In this document: positions 26,170 through 36,870 of the stretch, one piece after another
Numbering within the stretch: the first letter of the stretch is position 1
How the letters are laid out: each line of letters starts with the position of its first letter
Assembly: GCA_035235625.1 (NCBI GenBank)
Contig: CP141148.1
Coordinates: 15,501,057-15,565,056 of the forward strand
Origin: Saururus chinensis
Lineage: Eukaryota; Streptophyta; Magnoliopsida; Piperales; Saururaceae
DNA: 64,000 bases
Direction of reading: 5' to 3'
The notes under the pieces: model-generated
The model's input: only the letters and a program-made list of their open reading frames with translations
The model's database searches: none
What the model was told of the DNA's origin: nothing
Made by a program: the position numbers and the translations under genes

Positions 26170-26580
26170 GGTGGCAATGGTCCTTTGGTCAGGCAGAGGC
26201 GAGAAAGAGAAGAGGGACTGAGGTTCGAGGGAGGCGGTCCACTAGCTAGATGGAGGCAAGAAAATAGAAGGAGGCGGTCCAATGGAGGTAATAAGGGATA
26301 AGAGAGACCAAGGGAGGTGGTAATAGGCAGGGATAGAGGGGTTGCGGGAAGCGAGAAAGGAGCAACAGAAGGCGATATTAAGAGGGATGAGGGTCAAGGG
26401 AGGCGGTCCACTGGTCCAGCGGAGGCGAGAAAGAGAAGAAGGGTGAGGAAGGTGGCGACTGAAGCAGTGGATTGGAGGAAAGAAAGGAGCAAGTGATGGC
26501 CTGGTGGAGGCGAGAAAGACGCATGCAGTCGGGTGGAAGAGAGAGAGGAGAAGAGGAATCCTAGTGGTGGCAAGAAAGGA
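26170..26580. repeat. purine-rich degenerate minisatellite in the hAT core
   Basis: Units built from GAGGCGAGAAAGAGAAGA and GGGAGGCGGTCCA(C/A)TGG recur irregularly. The same unit type is on the other side of the nested retrotransposon at 20560-20820, as expected if one array was split by the insertion. Confidence 0.6.
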
Positions 26581-27002
26581 TCATTGAATTTAGGGTTTTG
26601 GCTGGGTTGGGATTGGGCTTGAAGTGGCTCAAAAGACCGTTGGGCCAGGCCAAGATTTTGTGATTTTTTTCCCAATGTTCAGGCTCAACCTAATGTAATA
26701 CGGGCCTGATAATATGAGGCCCGAGCTGCTCCTTGACCAAAAACCTATGCCCAAGCCTATTGTTTTGGGGAAAAGTGGGTCCGGCCAATGGGCCAGCCCC
26801 CATTTTGTGCAGCCCTACAAAAAATCCTGATAGGAGGAAGCATCCTTACGTAATGAAGGACTTGAGCTATAAACAAAGCCATTGGATTGAAAATCCTAAT
26901 GGCTCACACTTTTGAAAAAAGGGAAAGACCTAATTATAGGTCACAGTGTTGGACAATTGGCAACTTAAATGAGGAGACTAGAATACTTGTTTTGAATACT
27001 AA

Positions 27003-27777
27003 GGGTCTTTTTTGATCAGTGGAAAGTCAGGGAAAGGAAAAGAATCTTTTAAAAGTTCCTCAATTTCTATTATTTGGTGAAATGGGGAAAGAGAAACTAG
27101 AGTGAAAACTGAGAGAAAATGGATGAAAATTGGCCTAAAAATTTTTCACCTATCAACCCATGGATTTTGGGAGAAAATTAGCGTATCAAAGGGCTTATGT
27201 CTTGTGTCCACCACTAGCACCACTACACCGCCCCCACCACTATTGTTGTTGCTGCCACCGCCACCACTGCCACCTCAGCTACCACTGCCACTACTGTCGC
27301 CGCCACCACCACTGCTACCACCATCACTGCTGCAACCACCACTACTACTACCCCCACTGCCACCACCGTTACCACCACTGCTACCACCATCATCACTCCC
27401 GCCACCACCAACACTACCACCACCACCATTACAACTATCACTGCTACCACCACCACCTCCACCACTGCCGCCAATACCGTCACCACCACCGCCGCTGCCA
27501 CTACCACCGTCGTCTTCACCACCCCCGCCACTATCACTGCGGACATCGCCACCACCATTACTATTGTCATAGCCACCATTACCACTGCCACTACCACCTC
27601 TACTACTATGGCTAAATCCATCACCACTACCACAATTGGTGGATTAAAATTTTAATTTTCTCTGACATCATTTGTACAACCAAACAGTAGAATTTTTTTA
27701 AGAATCTCCTAATTTCTCTCACTTGGATTCACTTTCTCTTTATTTTTCTCCAGGTTTTCACTAATCCAAATAGACCC
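27003..27777. mobile_element. PIF/Harbinger (Tourist-like) element, 775 bp
   Basis: Ends read inward are GGGTCTTTTTTGATCAGTGG (left) and GGGTCTATTTGGATTAGTGA (right), 19 of 24 matching over the first 24 bases. Direct TAA duplications flank it at 27000-27002 and 27778-27780, the 3-bp target typical of PIF/Harbinger. No transposase is present. About half its length is a CCA-rich array, unusual for this class. Confidence 0.72.
27208..27633. repeat. imperfect CCA/CAC trinucleotide array, ~425 bp
   Basis: A run of CCA and ACC triplets with scattered CTG, CCG and TAC variants. All six frames stay open, giving Pro/Leu, His/Tyr or Val/Ala/Met runs. Those frames are low-complexity and have no start context or homology; they are not taken as genes. 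The array sits in the centre of the Tourist-like element. Confidence 0.93.
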
Positions 27778-27780
27778 TAA

Positions 27781-28560
27781 GGACACTTAAAAACAATCCC
27801 CCTGAGATAAAGAAACAACCAAAAGATCAAAGTTTAAGTAGAATTATAACATAGTGGAATCAAAATGAAGAACAAGGAAAATGAGGAAGACACTGATTTG
27901 TTATAACAGTTCGTAACCTAAATCTGCCTCCAGTGTGGTAAATATCATATAATCCTTAGGATTCCACTATAACCGTATTCAAGGAATGGCATGCTCCTCT
28001 TACTACAATTACAATATTGTAGTCACCTAGGTCTAATCACAAGGACAAGGATGTGATAGTACTCACCCGACCACGATCACAAGGATGTGATCACATTCCT
28101 TTTATCATCCTTTTAGTAGGTGCTCACTTGTCTTACCACTTACGTAGGTGAGTGTCTCACCCTTCAAGATGCCTCGTTTATGGAGTTCGCTATCCCCTTA
28201 TTATGCGTCTAGCTTTGATAGGTTGATTCCTCAATGTCACTCAACAATCACTGTTCCCAGATCCCGAATATAAGATGTACTCGTAAATTTTTATCGTTTT
28301 TGGATTTCAACTCTTAATTTCAATGGGAACCATGTAATTTCAGGGTGCAAATAAAAAGAAATCTATAGTTTCAAGGCTACTTCGTTTGTCTCTTTGGTAC
28401 TCACAACAAAATCAGTGGAAGAATGTCAATCCAAGTACAAACAACTCTGTCTAGGTTTGCACAAATTAAGGGCGTCACTCCACATGAAAGCAATTTTGAT
28501 TATTATGTCCCGTTATTCTATCCCTTATTCTACTAGAAATTTGACTAGATATCACATATG
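27781..28560. other. intergenic DNA, no gene seen
   Basis: Mixed-composition sequence with no recognised domain, repeat partner or RNA gene. Confidence 0.5.
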
Positions 28561-28584
28561 AGTTTAAGCTAGATCTTTTTAGAG

Positions 28585-29190
28585 TTTTTTTTATATTAAT
28601 TGGCCAAAGATGACAATATTCCATATTCCCTAATTTGGTGAAAATACGTCACAAAACCCTACTTTATACGATATTCAATTTAAAATGGATGACAATACCT
28701 ATGTAATGCTGCTTTAGGGTTTTACATCGTGTTACCCGGTCACAAAGACACATATACTCAGAGGCGTCCGATTGTCTAGTGCGAGTTCAGACTTCTGACC
28801 AGTGATTTCTAAAGTCCAACCAGCCATGAGGTTATTGTCAGCCTGAGGTTCTCCTAGTGCGCTCAAGAAGTGATTTTACTCTTCACACATCAAGGGTAGC
28901 CATCAAGGGGTCAATTTGGAGGGGTTTAGTAGCAGGAGTTAGTCGGCGACTTCCATGGTAAAGGCATCTTTGAACTGTAGTGTTATTTTTGCAGTTACGA
29001 ATACACAATTGTTCATATATTGTGTTATTGATATTAAAATAGTCAATACTTTCATATACACATCTAACAAGTATATCGTGTTATCAACTTTACGATATGT
29101 GCATATCGTGGTATCAATAATAGGATGTGTATATCCAATTAGCAATGATACATCTTAATAAAAAGTCGTGTTATCATGTATGGGTAAGTA
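28585..29190. repeat. dispersed repeat, partner of 60490-61290
   Basis: Shares in order GTGATTTC(T/C)AAAGTCC, AAGAAGTGAT, CATCAAGGGG or CATCGAGGGG, CATATATTGTGTTAT and GTTATCAATAAT with 60490-61290, same orientation, with heavy drift. Its tail repeats (C/T)GTGTTATCA(A/T) several times. No coding sequence is seen. The element class is unknown. Confidence 0.5.
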
Positions 29191-29194
29191 GACA

Positions 29195-30060
29195 CGTCAA
29201 CTACAACAAAAAAGACTATTATTGCTAATAGTCATGGAAGTGTTAATAATAGCTATTAGTGATACTTAAAAAGTGTTGCCAAAAGCACTGAAAAAAGTCC
29301 CATCGCAATTGCTATTTAACAACACATATGAAAGAGTGTCGCTGATAGTATTGCTATGAGCGACAATTTTTTCCATTGCTAATATGATATTTTTTGCAAC
29401 ACTTTTATATGTCTCTAGTAGTGCTAGAAGCTACAAAAAGCCATGTTTTGTGAAAATTCTGAAATCGGTAACCATAGGTAAGTGTCACTAATAATAATAT
29501 AGAAGAGAGGAGAGAAGGGAGTAGGGGAGACGGGGAGAGTCAGGCCGCCCAGGGGAGGTGTGGGCTCTCCTCTCTAGCCGGAAGCAGAGAGGAGTAGGGG
29601 AGAGGGAAGAGGGTGGAGCATGGAGGAGATGGGGATGAGGGGCATACAACGGCTATCGGGAATGGATGGACGACAGTGGAAGTGGCGGCCAACGGCTACA
29701 ACAAGGGGGGTGCTGTGGGAGGAGAAATTTCATGCATGGGCAAAATTTTGCCCACTCAAAACTATTTGTGATGCTTCTCTTGAAGAGTCACAAATACTAA
29801 TATTTTTTTTTAAAAAAAAGACCAAACTACTGGCGATGCTTCTTATGAAGCATTGCAAATAGTAACACTATTTACAACACTTATACAAAAGCATCACAAA
29901 TATTAAAAAATAAATAAACCAAACTACTTGCGATGCTTCTTCTAAAGCGTTGCAAATGGTAACACTAGTTGCAAAACTTTGGTATAAGCATCACAAATAG
30001 TACCATTATTTGCAATGTTTAAATAAAAGCGTCTCAAATACTACTACCCAGTTCTGGGGC
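29195..30060. mobile_element. possible CACTA-type fragment or subterminal repeat cluster
   Basis: Near 29198 the sequence CAACTACAACAAAAAAG resembles the CACTACAA(C/G)AAA ends of CACTA elements, and CTAGTAGTG near 29424 could be an opposite end. Between 29740 and 30050 at least three ~85-bp units occur, each with GCGATGCTTCTT…AGC(A/G)TTGCAAAT and ACTATTTGCAA or similar. Such short, often palindromic subterminal motifs are typical of CACTA elements. No 3-bp duplication or transposase was found, so this stays tentative. Confidence 0.35.
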
Positions 30061-30179
30061 ACCGACACCTCCTACCCCAGTTTGGCGCTCTTCCCCACCC
30101 GCACCCCGCGTCCCTTATTTATATTAGATGTGGCATTTTATTGTAAACATCACAAATATTATATATAAATATAGTGGGC

Positions 30180-30648
30180 AAAAAATTTAATTTATTTAGT
30201 CTAGTATGTGTGAGCCCAGACTTTGACAACCTCAATTCTTCATATAGCCTTCAAAAAGATCCTCTTATTGTATTGACTATGACCTTTTGGATTCTTCAAT
30301 CTCATTTAAGAAATTCTATAACTCCTCTTTGAAACTTCCATGTGAAAATGTTTCTTTAGTTGTGGAATAGCTTCTTGAATTCTCCATTGATCTTCTCTTC
30401 AAACTCTACAAGAATTCTTAAGGAAAAGAATAAGCAAAGGTCTCTGCCTCCTTCTCAAATTTTTTCTAGGTTTTCTTCTCTTCAAATTCGTCACTTCTTA
30501 TCTATTATATAGGTCTTAAAAATAATTTTGGTCTTTAACTTCAACTAGGAAAGAATTTTCAATTCAAAATGATTTATTTAGGGCAACTAAACTGCTAGCG
30601 ATCGAATTTTTTAGACAACGATCAATCGTTCACTATTTCCTAAACATA
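30180..30648 (-). repeat. dispersed repeat, minus orientation, left flank of Tekay-like element
   Basis: Its reverse complement contains TTCCTAGTTGAAGTTAAA, AGACCTATATAA and GACGAATTTGAAGAGAA. The right flank at 45195-45300 has near-identical words in plus orientation. It ends at the tgact target duplication (30649-30653). No coding sequence is visible. Confidence 0.5.
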
Positions 30649-31829
30649 TGACTTGTAAGATCTCTAAATTATTTCTGTTTTAATCATGTGAATTTGGTTG
30701 TTTGTCTGTTTGATTTAATTTTCTTGAGGTAATGAGTTAGGTTATTTATAATTTCTTTTTAAAGTTTAATTTTAGTTTAGTTTAAAGTATTAGTATTAAG
30801 CTTGATTTGCCAAAAATTTTGCCTATTTTAAGACATTTTCTTTTTATTTTTTCCTTAGTCAAAGAAGGGGGGGCCCACTGTAGGACCCACATCCGTGTGG
30901 GATGGTGTGCTACCCATTTTGGCCTCCAACCTTCTATTGATTTGTATAAGTAGGTTTGGGTGTAATTAAATTCATTTTTGGGTTGAAAGTGCACTTGAAA
31001 GGTTACTTAGGGAATTTTCACATATTTTCTAGCCCAACAATACGATTTCTAGCTAGTAAGCCTTACTATAGAAAAAACCTTGGCCATTTCCAAATGAGGA
31101 AGGGATGAGAATATGAGAGAGGCTAAGCGGCTAAGCTCTTGTAACGCCCGAGATTTTTCATCCCTTTTTCTTAAAACGCATAGAAATTTTTTTTTTCCAT
31201 AAATCGGAGTCAAAACGATAAAATCAAAACCTGTTTATAATTTAAAACATCATACGGTTAAACATCGTACGGCCAAAGCAAATATCATCAGGCGCTACTC
31301 GAAAACACACGTACGAATAAATTTGCTATGATCATAGACTTTTAAATACAAATCACTCTCCCAGGCATCCCTGAGTACAAGTCCCATAACAGTCCACAGA
31401 CTCATCCAAATAAAAGTCCAGATTTAAACATCTAACTTCTCGTCTCACCCAATATAGGAGATCGTGGCACAAATAAACTCGCTATGAGTCAAGCAGATAC
31501 CTGAGTCAACGGGAATCAATCCACCGCTGAAACGAGCGTCCATCTCTAGCAACTCTCCGCACAACCTGCAAAACCTCCCGTACAACGGGGCTAAAAATAG
31601 TAGGGTGAGTATTTTCATACTCAGTAGGAAAATACCCAGTAGGGGAAAACCCAAACGGTGAACTCCATAAGTTCATAATCACATACGTCATGCAACTCAA
31701 ACATGAAGCAATCAACATAACAAAATCATAACATGCTCAAACGCATACGATCATACCAAAGGCACCATCGTGCCACAGACATACTATCCAATCAACTTAC
31801 ACAAACACCCTTATCCAGGGTCATACAAC

Positions 31830-32230
31830 TTACTCGTACCACCGTACGCATACTCATACAACATACGCATACTTGTACGACCTTACTCGTACAATCGTAT
31901 GCTCACTCATACAACTTACCCATACATGTACGACCTTACTCGTACAATCAGACTCGTATGACCTCACTCGTATAGTCTGCACAAAATCATACTTACTGTC
32001 TTACTCGGAATCATATTCTCACAATCGTACTCATACTCTTACAGTCGTGCTCCTCCACATACTCTTACAGTCGTGCTCATACACACTCTTACAGTCCTGC
32101 TCATAGACACTCTTACAATCCTGCTCATACATACTCTTACAGTCCTGCTCATACACATACAGTTGCACTCACACTCATACAGTCGTACTCACACTCATAC
32201 AGTTGTACTCACACACATAATTGTACACAT
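31830..32230. repeat. tandem array of ~20-25 bp units in copy B
   Basis: Units such as CTTACTCGTACGA or GTACGACCTTACTCGTAC and, from 32036, CTTACAGTC(G/C)TGCTCATACA-type units repeat more than ten times with drift. Copy A has a looser version at 8120-8420 (CTTACTCGTACGACC type). Confidence 0.75.
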
Positions 32231-32459
32231 ATCAATGACCACTGAAGCTCATTACAACTAATAAGCTCCAGCGTCAAAATGGAAAAGAATGCCACTGGGG
32301 CAACACCTTAACCTCCGGGGAGTGACTAGACGCCATGGACTTTTCCGAAGGTAAGGCACACCAATGCTCATGGGGCACTGGATCAAACAGGTAAGAGTAG
32401 ATCCATGATACTACTTACCTGAGCGCGCAAACATAAACACCCACACATAAGGGGTCATA

Positions 32460-32566
32460 CAATTGCCCACCATAATGGGTCTTATAGTGCCATAGAATCG
32501 CCCACCATAATGGGTCTGATAGTGCCAGAAAATCGCCCACCATAATGGGTCTTATAGTGCCATTGC
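32460..32566. repeat. 35/36-bp tandem repeat, three copies
   Basis: GCCCACCATAATGGGTCT recurs at 32464, 32500 and 32535 with very little change. Each holds the short palindrome CCCA-CCATAA-TGGG. Copy A has no obvious equivalent, so this array is specific to copy B. Confidence 0.85.
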
Positions 32567-32640
32567 CACTCTTGGGCAGAAAACATATAGTGCCACTTGG
32601 GCAAAAACGTACAGTGCCACTCTTGGGCGGAAACATATAA

Positions 32641-32885
32641 CGCTCTCAACAGAGCATCAAACGTCTAGGCTTACACAGCACACAGACCAAATCAGAAACA
32701 TACGTCGCTCTTAGCAGAGCATCAGACGTCTGGGCTTCATACAGCACGCAGACAAAGTCAGAAATGTACATCGCTCTCAACAGAGCATCAAACGTCTGGG
32801 CTTATACAGCACGTAGACCAAATCAGAAACCATGTCGCTCTCAGCAGAGCATCAGACGTCCGGTGCCCTATACAACACACAGACA
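32641..32885. repeat. ~65-bp tandem repeat, four copies
   Basis: CGCTCT(C/T)A(A/G)CAGAGCATCA starts units at 32641, 32706, 32772 and 32836 (periods 65, 66, 64). Copy A keeps a single unit near 8817 (CGTTCTCAACAAAGCATCAA), so the array expanded in the lineage of copy B. Confidence 0.88.
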
Positions 32886-33644
32886 ACATCCTGCAGGATA
32901 AACACCATGGCAAGACATGATAAATGCTCGGCCGACTCATTAGCGGCCAGCTCAAACATGGAACTTAATCCGTCGAACCCTCAGGTCTCAAACTCACAAC
33001 GCTATCATTAGCTGTGCTTATAATTCAAGTTTGAATTAAGTACATTATGCGGTACAATTATGCCACACAAACTCACAGTCCTCGACTGATCAAACCGAAG
33101 CTGAGCCCGATCGAAACCCAAATTCGTCAGGGCAGCAGACTTCACTTACCCGTCCACATCATGGACAACACTCATCGTACAACCAACCCTTACAGTCTTA
33201 CACACTTCGCCATCCATCTTATGGCCAAAACAGCTTACACTGACATCCTCAAATAACGCTCCTCAGAGCCAACCCAGTTGTCGCCCTCTTACTTATATCT
33301 CACTTATTATGCTTATTTTCACTTCATAATCTGTACGTTATGCTTGTACAATTATAAACACTCTTACTGTCTGACAATCGCCCAACATACAATCCACCCC
33401 AAACTGATCCATTTTAATCCTTGCCCGTCATACTCTTATCCTCTGTCCTCTGCCATACGCTTACACAACCGTCTCCAAATTCAGACAAAGTCTCTGTCAC
33501 CTCTTACTGTCTATCGCCTATACCTTTGCCCACAAACACATACACACATCCAAAGCATAGGCAAAATGCCATCATACATACGTATGTCTCACACATACGT
33601 ATAACATACACATACCGTCATACATACATAACTTACAAACATGC

Positions 33645-33870
33645 ACGCTAGCCATCACTAGCACATGCATCTATACGTCAAACATACACACTAGCCATCA
33701 CTAGCACATGCACAGACATTCATACATACTCCAAACATGCACGCTAGCCATCACTAGCTCATGCATACATCAAACATACTTCAAACATGCACGCTAGCCA
33801 TCACTAGCACATGCATAACACATACATAGCATACTGACATATTTGCTAGCCATCGCTAGCGCATACATAG
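33645..33870. repeat. ~45-55 bp repeats with palindromic GCTAG…CTAGC core, five copies
   Basis: GCTAGCCATCACTAGC(A/T)C, followed by ATGCAT or similar, recurs at about 33650, 33692, 33744, 33791 and 33845. Spacer sequence such as CAAACATGCAC is also shared. It lies inside solo LTR copy B. Confidence 0.85.
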
Positions 33871-34049
33871 TCCACATCCATAAAATGTGCATACATCTCA
33901 TGCATATCAATCATACCATACAATCATGCTTACACGCACATCATGCAATCGGATCGTTACTTAACATCCAAGCATGGAATCATACAATCCTAGCATGCTG
34001 CTACTCATTCAAAGCATGCTTCATGAATTTACAAGTTCAAAGCTCCCCT

Positions 34050-35850
34050 ACCTCGTAATCATGACGTTCGATGGCGAGCACCCGACGGTGGCGGCGTCGG
34101 CAGCGGAGTTGGCGGTCAAAACCGTTGCCAAGTGGAGAGAGTTGATGTCCCAAGGATTTTAGGAAGTGCCGGAACTATCACGGCCGGGAGAAAAGTCAAG
34201 CCAACATATGTGGCGGTGTGACCATAGGTCGATGGTGTACTCACTGAAGATCGGCCGGTGGCTAAAACGTGCACAACCGGCAACAAAGACGTCGAAATCG
34301 GCCGTGGACAACACCCAACGGCGACGATTCTGGTCAACAAAGGCCCACATAAGGGCGGAGAGCGTGGGGCAACGATCGAGAATCAAAGGAGAGGTGGAGG
34401 ACGGCTCTAGTGGTCAACTCCACTCGGTGGCAAAGCCAACCGATGGTTAGGCGGCACGAATGCGGCGCCTAAACCCAGAAGTACACTCGTGGCTACATGC
34501 GCACGCGGCCCAAATGGCGGGGGAGATGGCTGAAAAGAGGCAACTCATGGCCCACAAAGCCAACAGGGCTAAGGCCCTAGCGGTGGCCAATCTAAGTGGC
34601 GACATCACCGATCACCACCCACAACCAATACTCATGGTGCGGGCGGCTGTGCATCTCGCACGACAGAGAGCAGGGGGAGGGTTCAGGGTCGAGCAAAGGC
34701 CATGAGGCCGTCACTGGCCAAGGCCTGAGCAGGTGAACTCGTCCACCTTCTGTCACGGTAAGTCATACAAATTCTTGCCCGAGGCCGTCCGGTACCGACG
34801 GCGTAAAATGGGCAAGAGGGGTCAACGGCACACATGCCGGTAAGGCGGAACTAGCTACAGCTATGGGCCGCAAGGCTGAACAAGGCCCAGAGGGGTGGCC
34901 CATTGGCATCACCAGGTCGGGGCGGAGCCGAACTAAGGTCCACCAAATCAAATCCAGCGTCCGACTGATAACGTCAGTCACAACGTCCAAAATGGACGTA
35001 GACCAAATATAGGGGACGACCGGAGAAAACCTATAAGGGCGGAGCGGCCATGGGGTCGGAGGCTGAATCAGTCCAAGTGGGTGGGGCCGTCCCTGGGCCA
35101 TCGCCAGGCCGGGGCGGTGCCCACGGTGGTCAAGTCACCCTCACCCGCCAACGATGGCGGCGATAACCCACCGGAAAATCGTACAATAAAACGTACTGGC
35201 CGGAGTAAGGAGGGAGGGCGGAGGCGGAACCGGGCATGGAGGTATAGTCCACTGCCTTCGCCGGAGTAAGGCGAGGCTGGGGGAAGGCCGAATCGGCCAC
35301 GAATCACCGCCGGCGGCCACTGTTTGCCCAAAACAGTGCGTCGGCGGAACAGTGCGGAGAGGGGGAAAGAGGATGGGGCGGCGGTGCCGAGGCCCACCGG
35401 GCCGGGAGGAGTGGCTCCTCGCCGTCGCCGGCCCAGGGCGGAGCCGTGGCCGGCCGGTCGGGCCGTGCCGGCCCGTGGCGGCGGCGGAACGGCACTAAAC
35501 AGAGGGAGCGGAAACAGGGGCAGTGGGGAGAGTAGAGCGGGACGGCGGAGCAGAGGCCGTCCGGGGCCGGGGGGAGTGTCCTCCCGCCGTCGCCGGCTCA
35601 TGGCGGAGCCGTGGGCGGACGGCCGGCCCTCGCCGGCTCACGGCGGCGGCGGAACAGCACAAATCAAACAGAGGAAGGCTAACCGGAAAAGAGGGCGGCG
35701 CGGCCATGGGGGCCGGGACGGTGGCTCCCCTGCCGTCGCACGGCCGGGGCGGAGCCGGTGCGGCGGTCCTGCGGCCTGCCGGCGGCGGCCGGGCACAAGG
35801 GACAGGCGCAAGGGGGCGGCGGCGCACTATTCACACAATTCCGGATCGGG
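34050..35850. other. GC- and CpG-rich zone of the solo LTR, spurious ORFs on both strands
   Basis: Strongly GC-rich with many CGG and GCCGG words, unlike the AT-rich surroundings. Open frames up to about 177 codons on both strands overlap each other and read as Arg/Gly/Pro/Ala-rich low complexity. No domain, intron signal or start context supports them. Copy A has a shorter homologous zone at 9900-11930 in which many CpG sites look decayed. Most likely this is non-coding LTR sequence. Confidence 0.6.
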
Positions 35851-36744
35851 CTGAGCCCGATCTTTTATTCGGTGCTCTTTTTTTTTCCACTTATGTCCTC
35901 ATTACACGCGTACCACCTGTTTGCGCGTTTTCGGTCCAAACCTCGCGCCGTAAGCGCGCAACGAGGCCCGTGGCCCACGACTAAGCCCCACACCCGACTC
36001 TACGGGTATAAATACGGGGAAAAAATACAAATACACATACGCTGAAATGTCACATTTTCCTGCCGAAAATGACCAGGAAAATAGCAAAAAAATCCTAGAA
36101 AATTGTAGAAAAAATCAGGGACATTACAGCTCTGCCCAAATTTCTTAAAAGAGAAACCCTTCTTGTGGTAAGGTTTCCACCTTAATCAACATTAATCTTC
36201 TGATTTTTATCATAATCATCTATATCTTCATTTCCCCAATTTTGATTCTTATTTTTCTTCCATTAAAATCATGTTTTCAATTCCAATTTAGAATCCTAAT
36301 TATGTTTTTTCATTTTTAACCTAAGGAGGTTTTGAATTAGTCTTTTCTTAGTTTGATTTGAGTCTATTAGCTAATTTTGATTATTATTAGCTAAAAGCGC
36401 TAATTTTTCAGTAGGATTTTATGAGGTTGAAGCTCTTTCATAGGTCTCACAAGCCTGATAGAGGTAAGTTTTTTTTTTACCTTAAGTGGTTTTCTTCATT
36501 GAAATGTCATGATTATGAGTTTATTTGAGCTTTTAATTCATCTTGATGTGTAATGGTTATTTATTAAAAATATGTAATTTATGGTTGTTTTGTATGATTG
36601 AGTATGAAAAATATTATATCCATCATGTTATAGGCTTAGGTTTTAATTATATAATGTTTTATGATGATTTTAGAATTTATATAGAATTTCAGAATGATTT
36701 CGGCTTAAATTTTGAGAGGTGAAGACAAACCAGAAAAGCAAATT

Positions 36745-36870
36745 GTTCCAACCGTTCGGAAGGGCTAATAGACCATTTGAACCGCTAGGCTTCAAATGGG
36801 CAGTAGGGCTGATCGAATGGCCAGGCATTCGAACGGGCACCAAGGGCGTACAAATGGCCAAACAATAGTT
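36745..36870. repeat. TTCGAACGG-type motif cluster, left LTR
   Basis: Repeated words such as CATTCGAACGGGC and GATCGAATGGCCAGGC spaced roughly 15-25 bp. Same place in the LTR as 42830-42975, where the motif is better preserved. Confidence 0.6.

Larger units (their letters stand above)
20372..26817. mobile_element. hAT-type non-autonomous element, split by a retrotransposon
   Basis: The left end is TAGGACTGCAAGCGGGC; the right end read inward on the minus strand is TAGGGCTGCACAAAATGGG. Flanks are cataaagt (20364-20371) and caaaaaat (26818-26825), matching at 6 of 8, which suits the 8-bp duplications of hAT elements. Both ends carry GGCC(A/G)GGCC-rich sequence and the core is purine-rich. Without the nested retrotransposon and its 5-bp duplication it would be about 1.1 kb. 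No transposase is visible. The similar but shorter element at 49262-49826 has the same kind of ends. Confidence 0.6.
31140..36128 (-). mobile_element. solo-LTR-like element, family 1 copy B (4989 bp), nested
   Basis: Perfect 5-bp duplication gctct at 31135-31139 and 36129-36133. Minus strand begins TGTAATGTCCCTGATTTTTT and ends GGGCGTTACA. It has no gag, pol or internal PBS. Copy A (7495-12308) is the same family and orientation. Contents from left to right: a tandem-repeat zone (31.8-33.9 kb), then a GC-rich zone (34.05-35.85 kb), then an AT-rich end. Perfect duplication and position inside an LTR make it younger than the Tekay-like element. It is read as a solo LTR of a gypsy family with very long LTRs. 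Confidence 0.75.

Noticed and set aside
27102-27633. Long overlapping frames (up to 156 codons) rich in Pro/Leu, His/Tyr or Val
   Set aside because: They follow from a CCA/CAC trinucleotide array that stays open in all frames; there is no domain and the array lies inside a MITE.
32460-32885. Regularly spaced repeats that could suggest a CRISPR array
   Set aside because: Units are tandem without unique spacers and lie within a plant LTR.
31733-33651. Plus-strand frames rich in Thr, Tyr, His and Leu
   Set aside because: They arise from the short tandem arrays in the solo LTR.
35068-35984. Frames of 100-177 codons on both strands rich in Arg, Gly, Pro and Ala
   Set aside because: High GC removes stop codons; frames overlap on both strands, have low complexity and sit inside a solo LTR.
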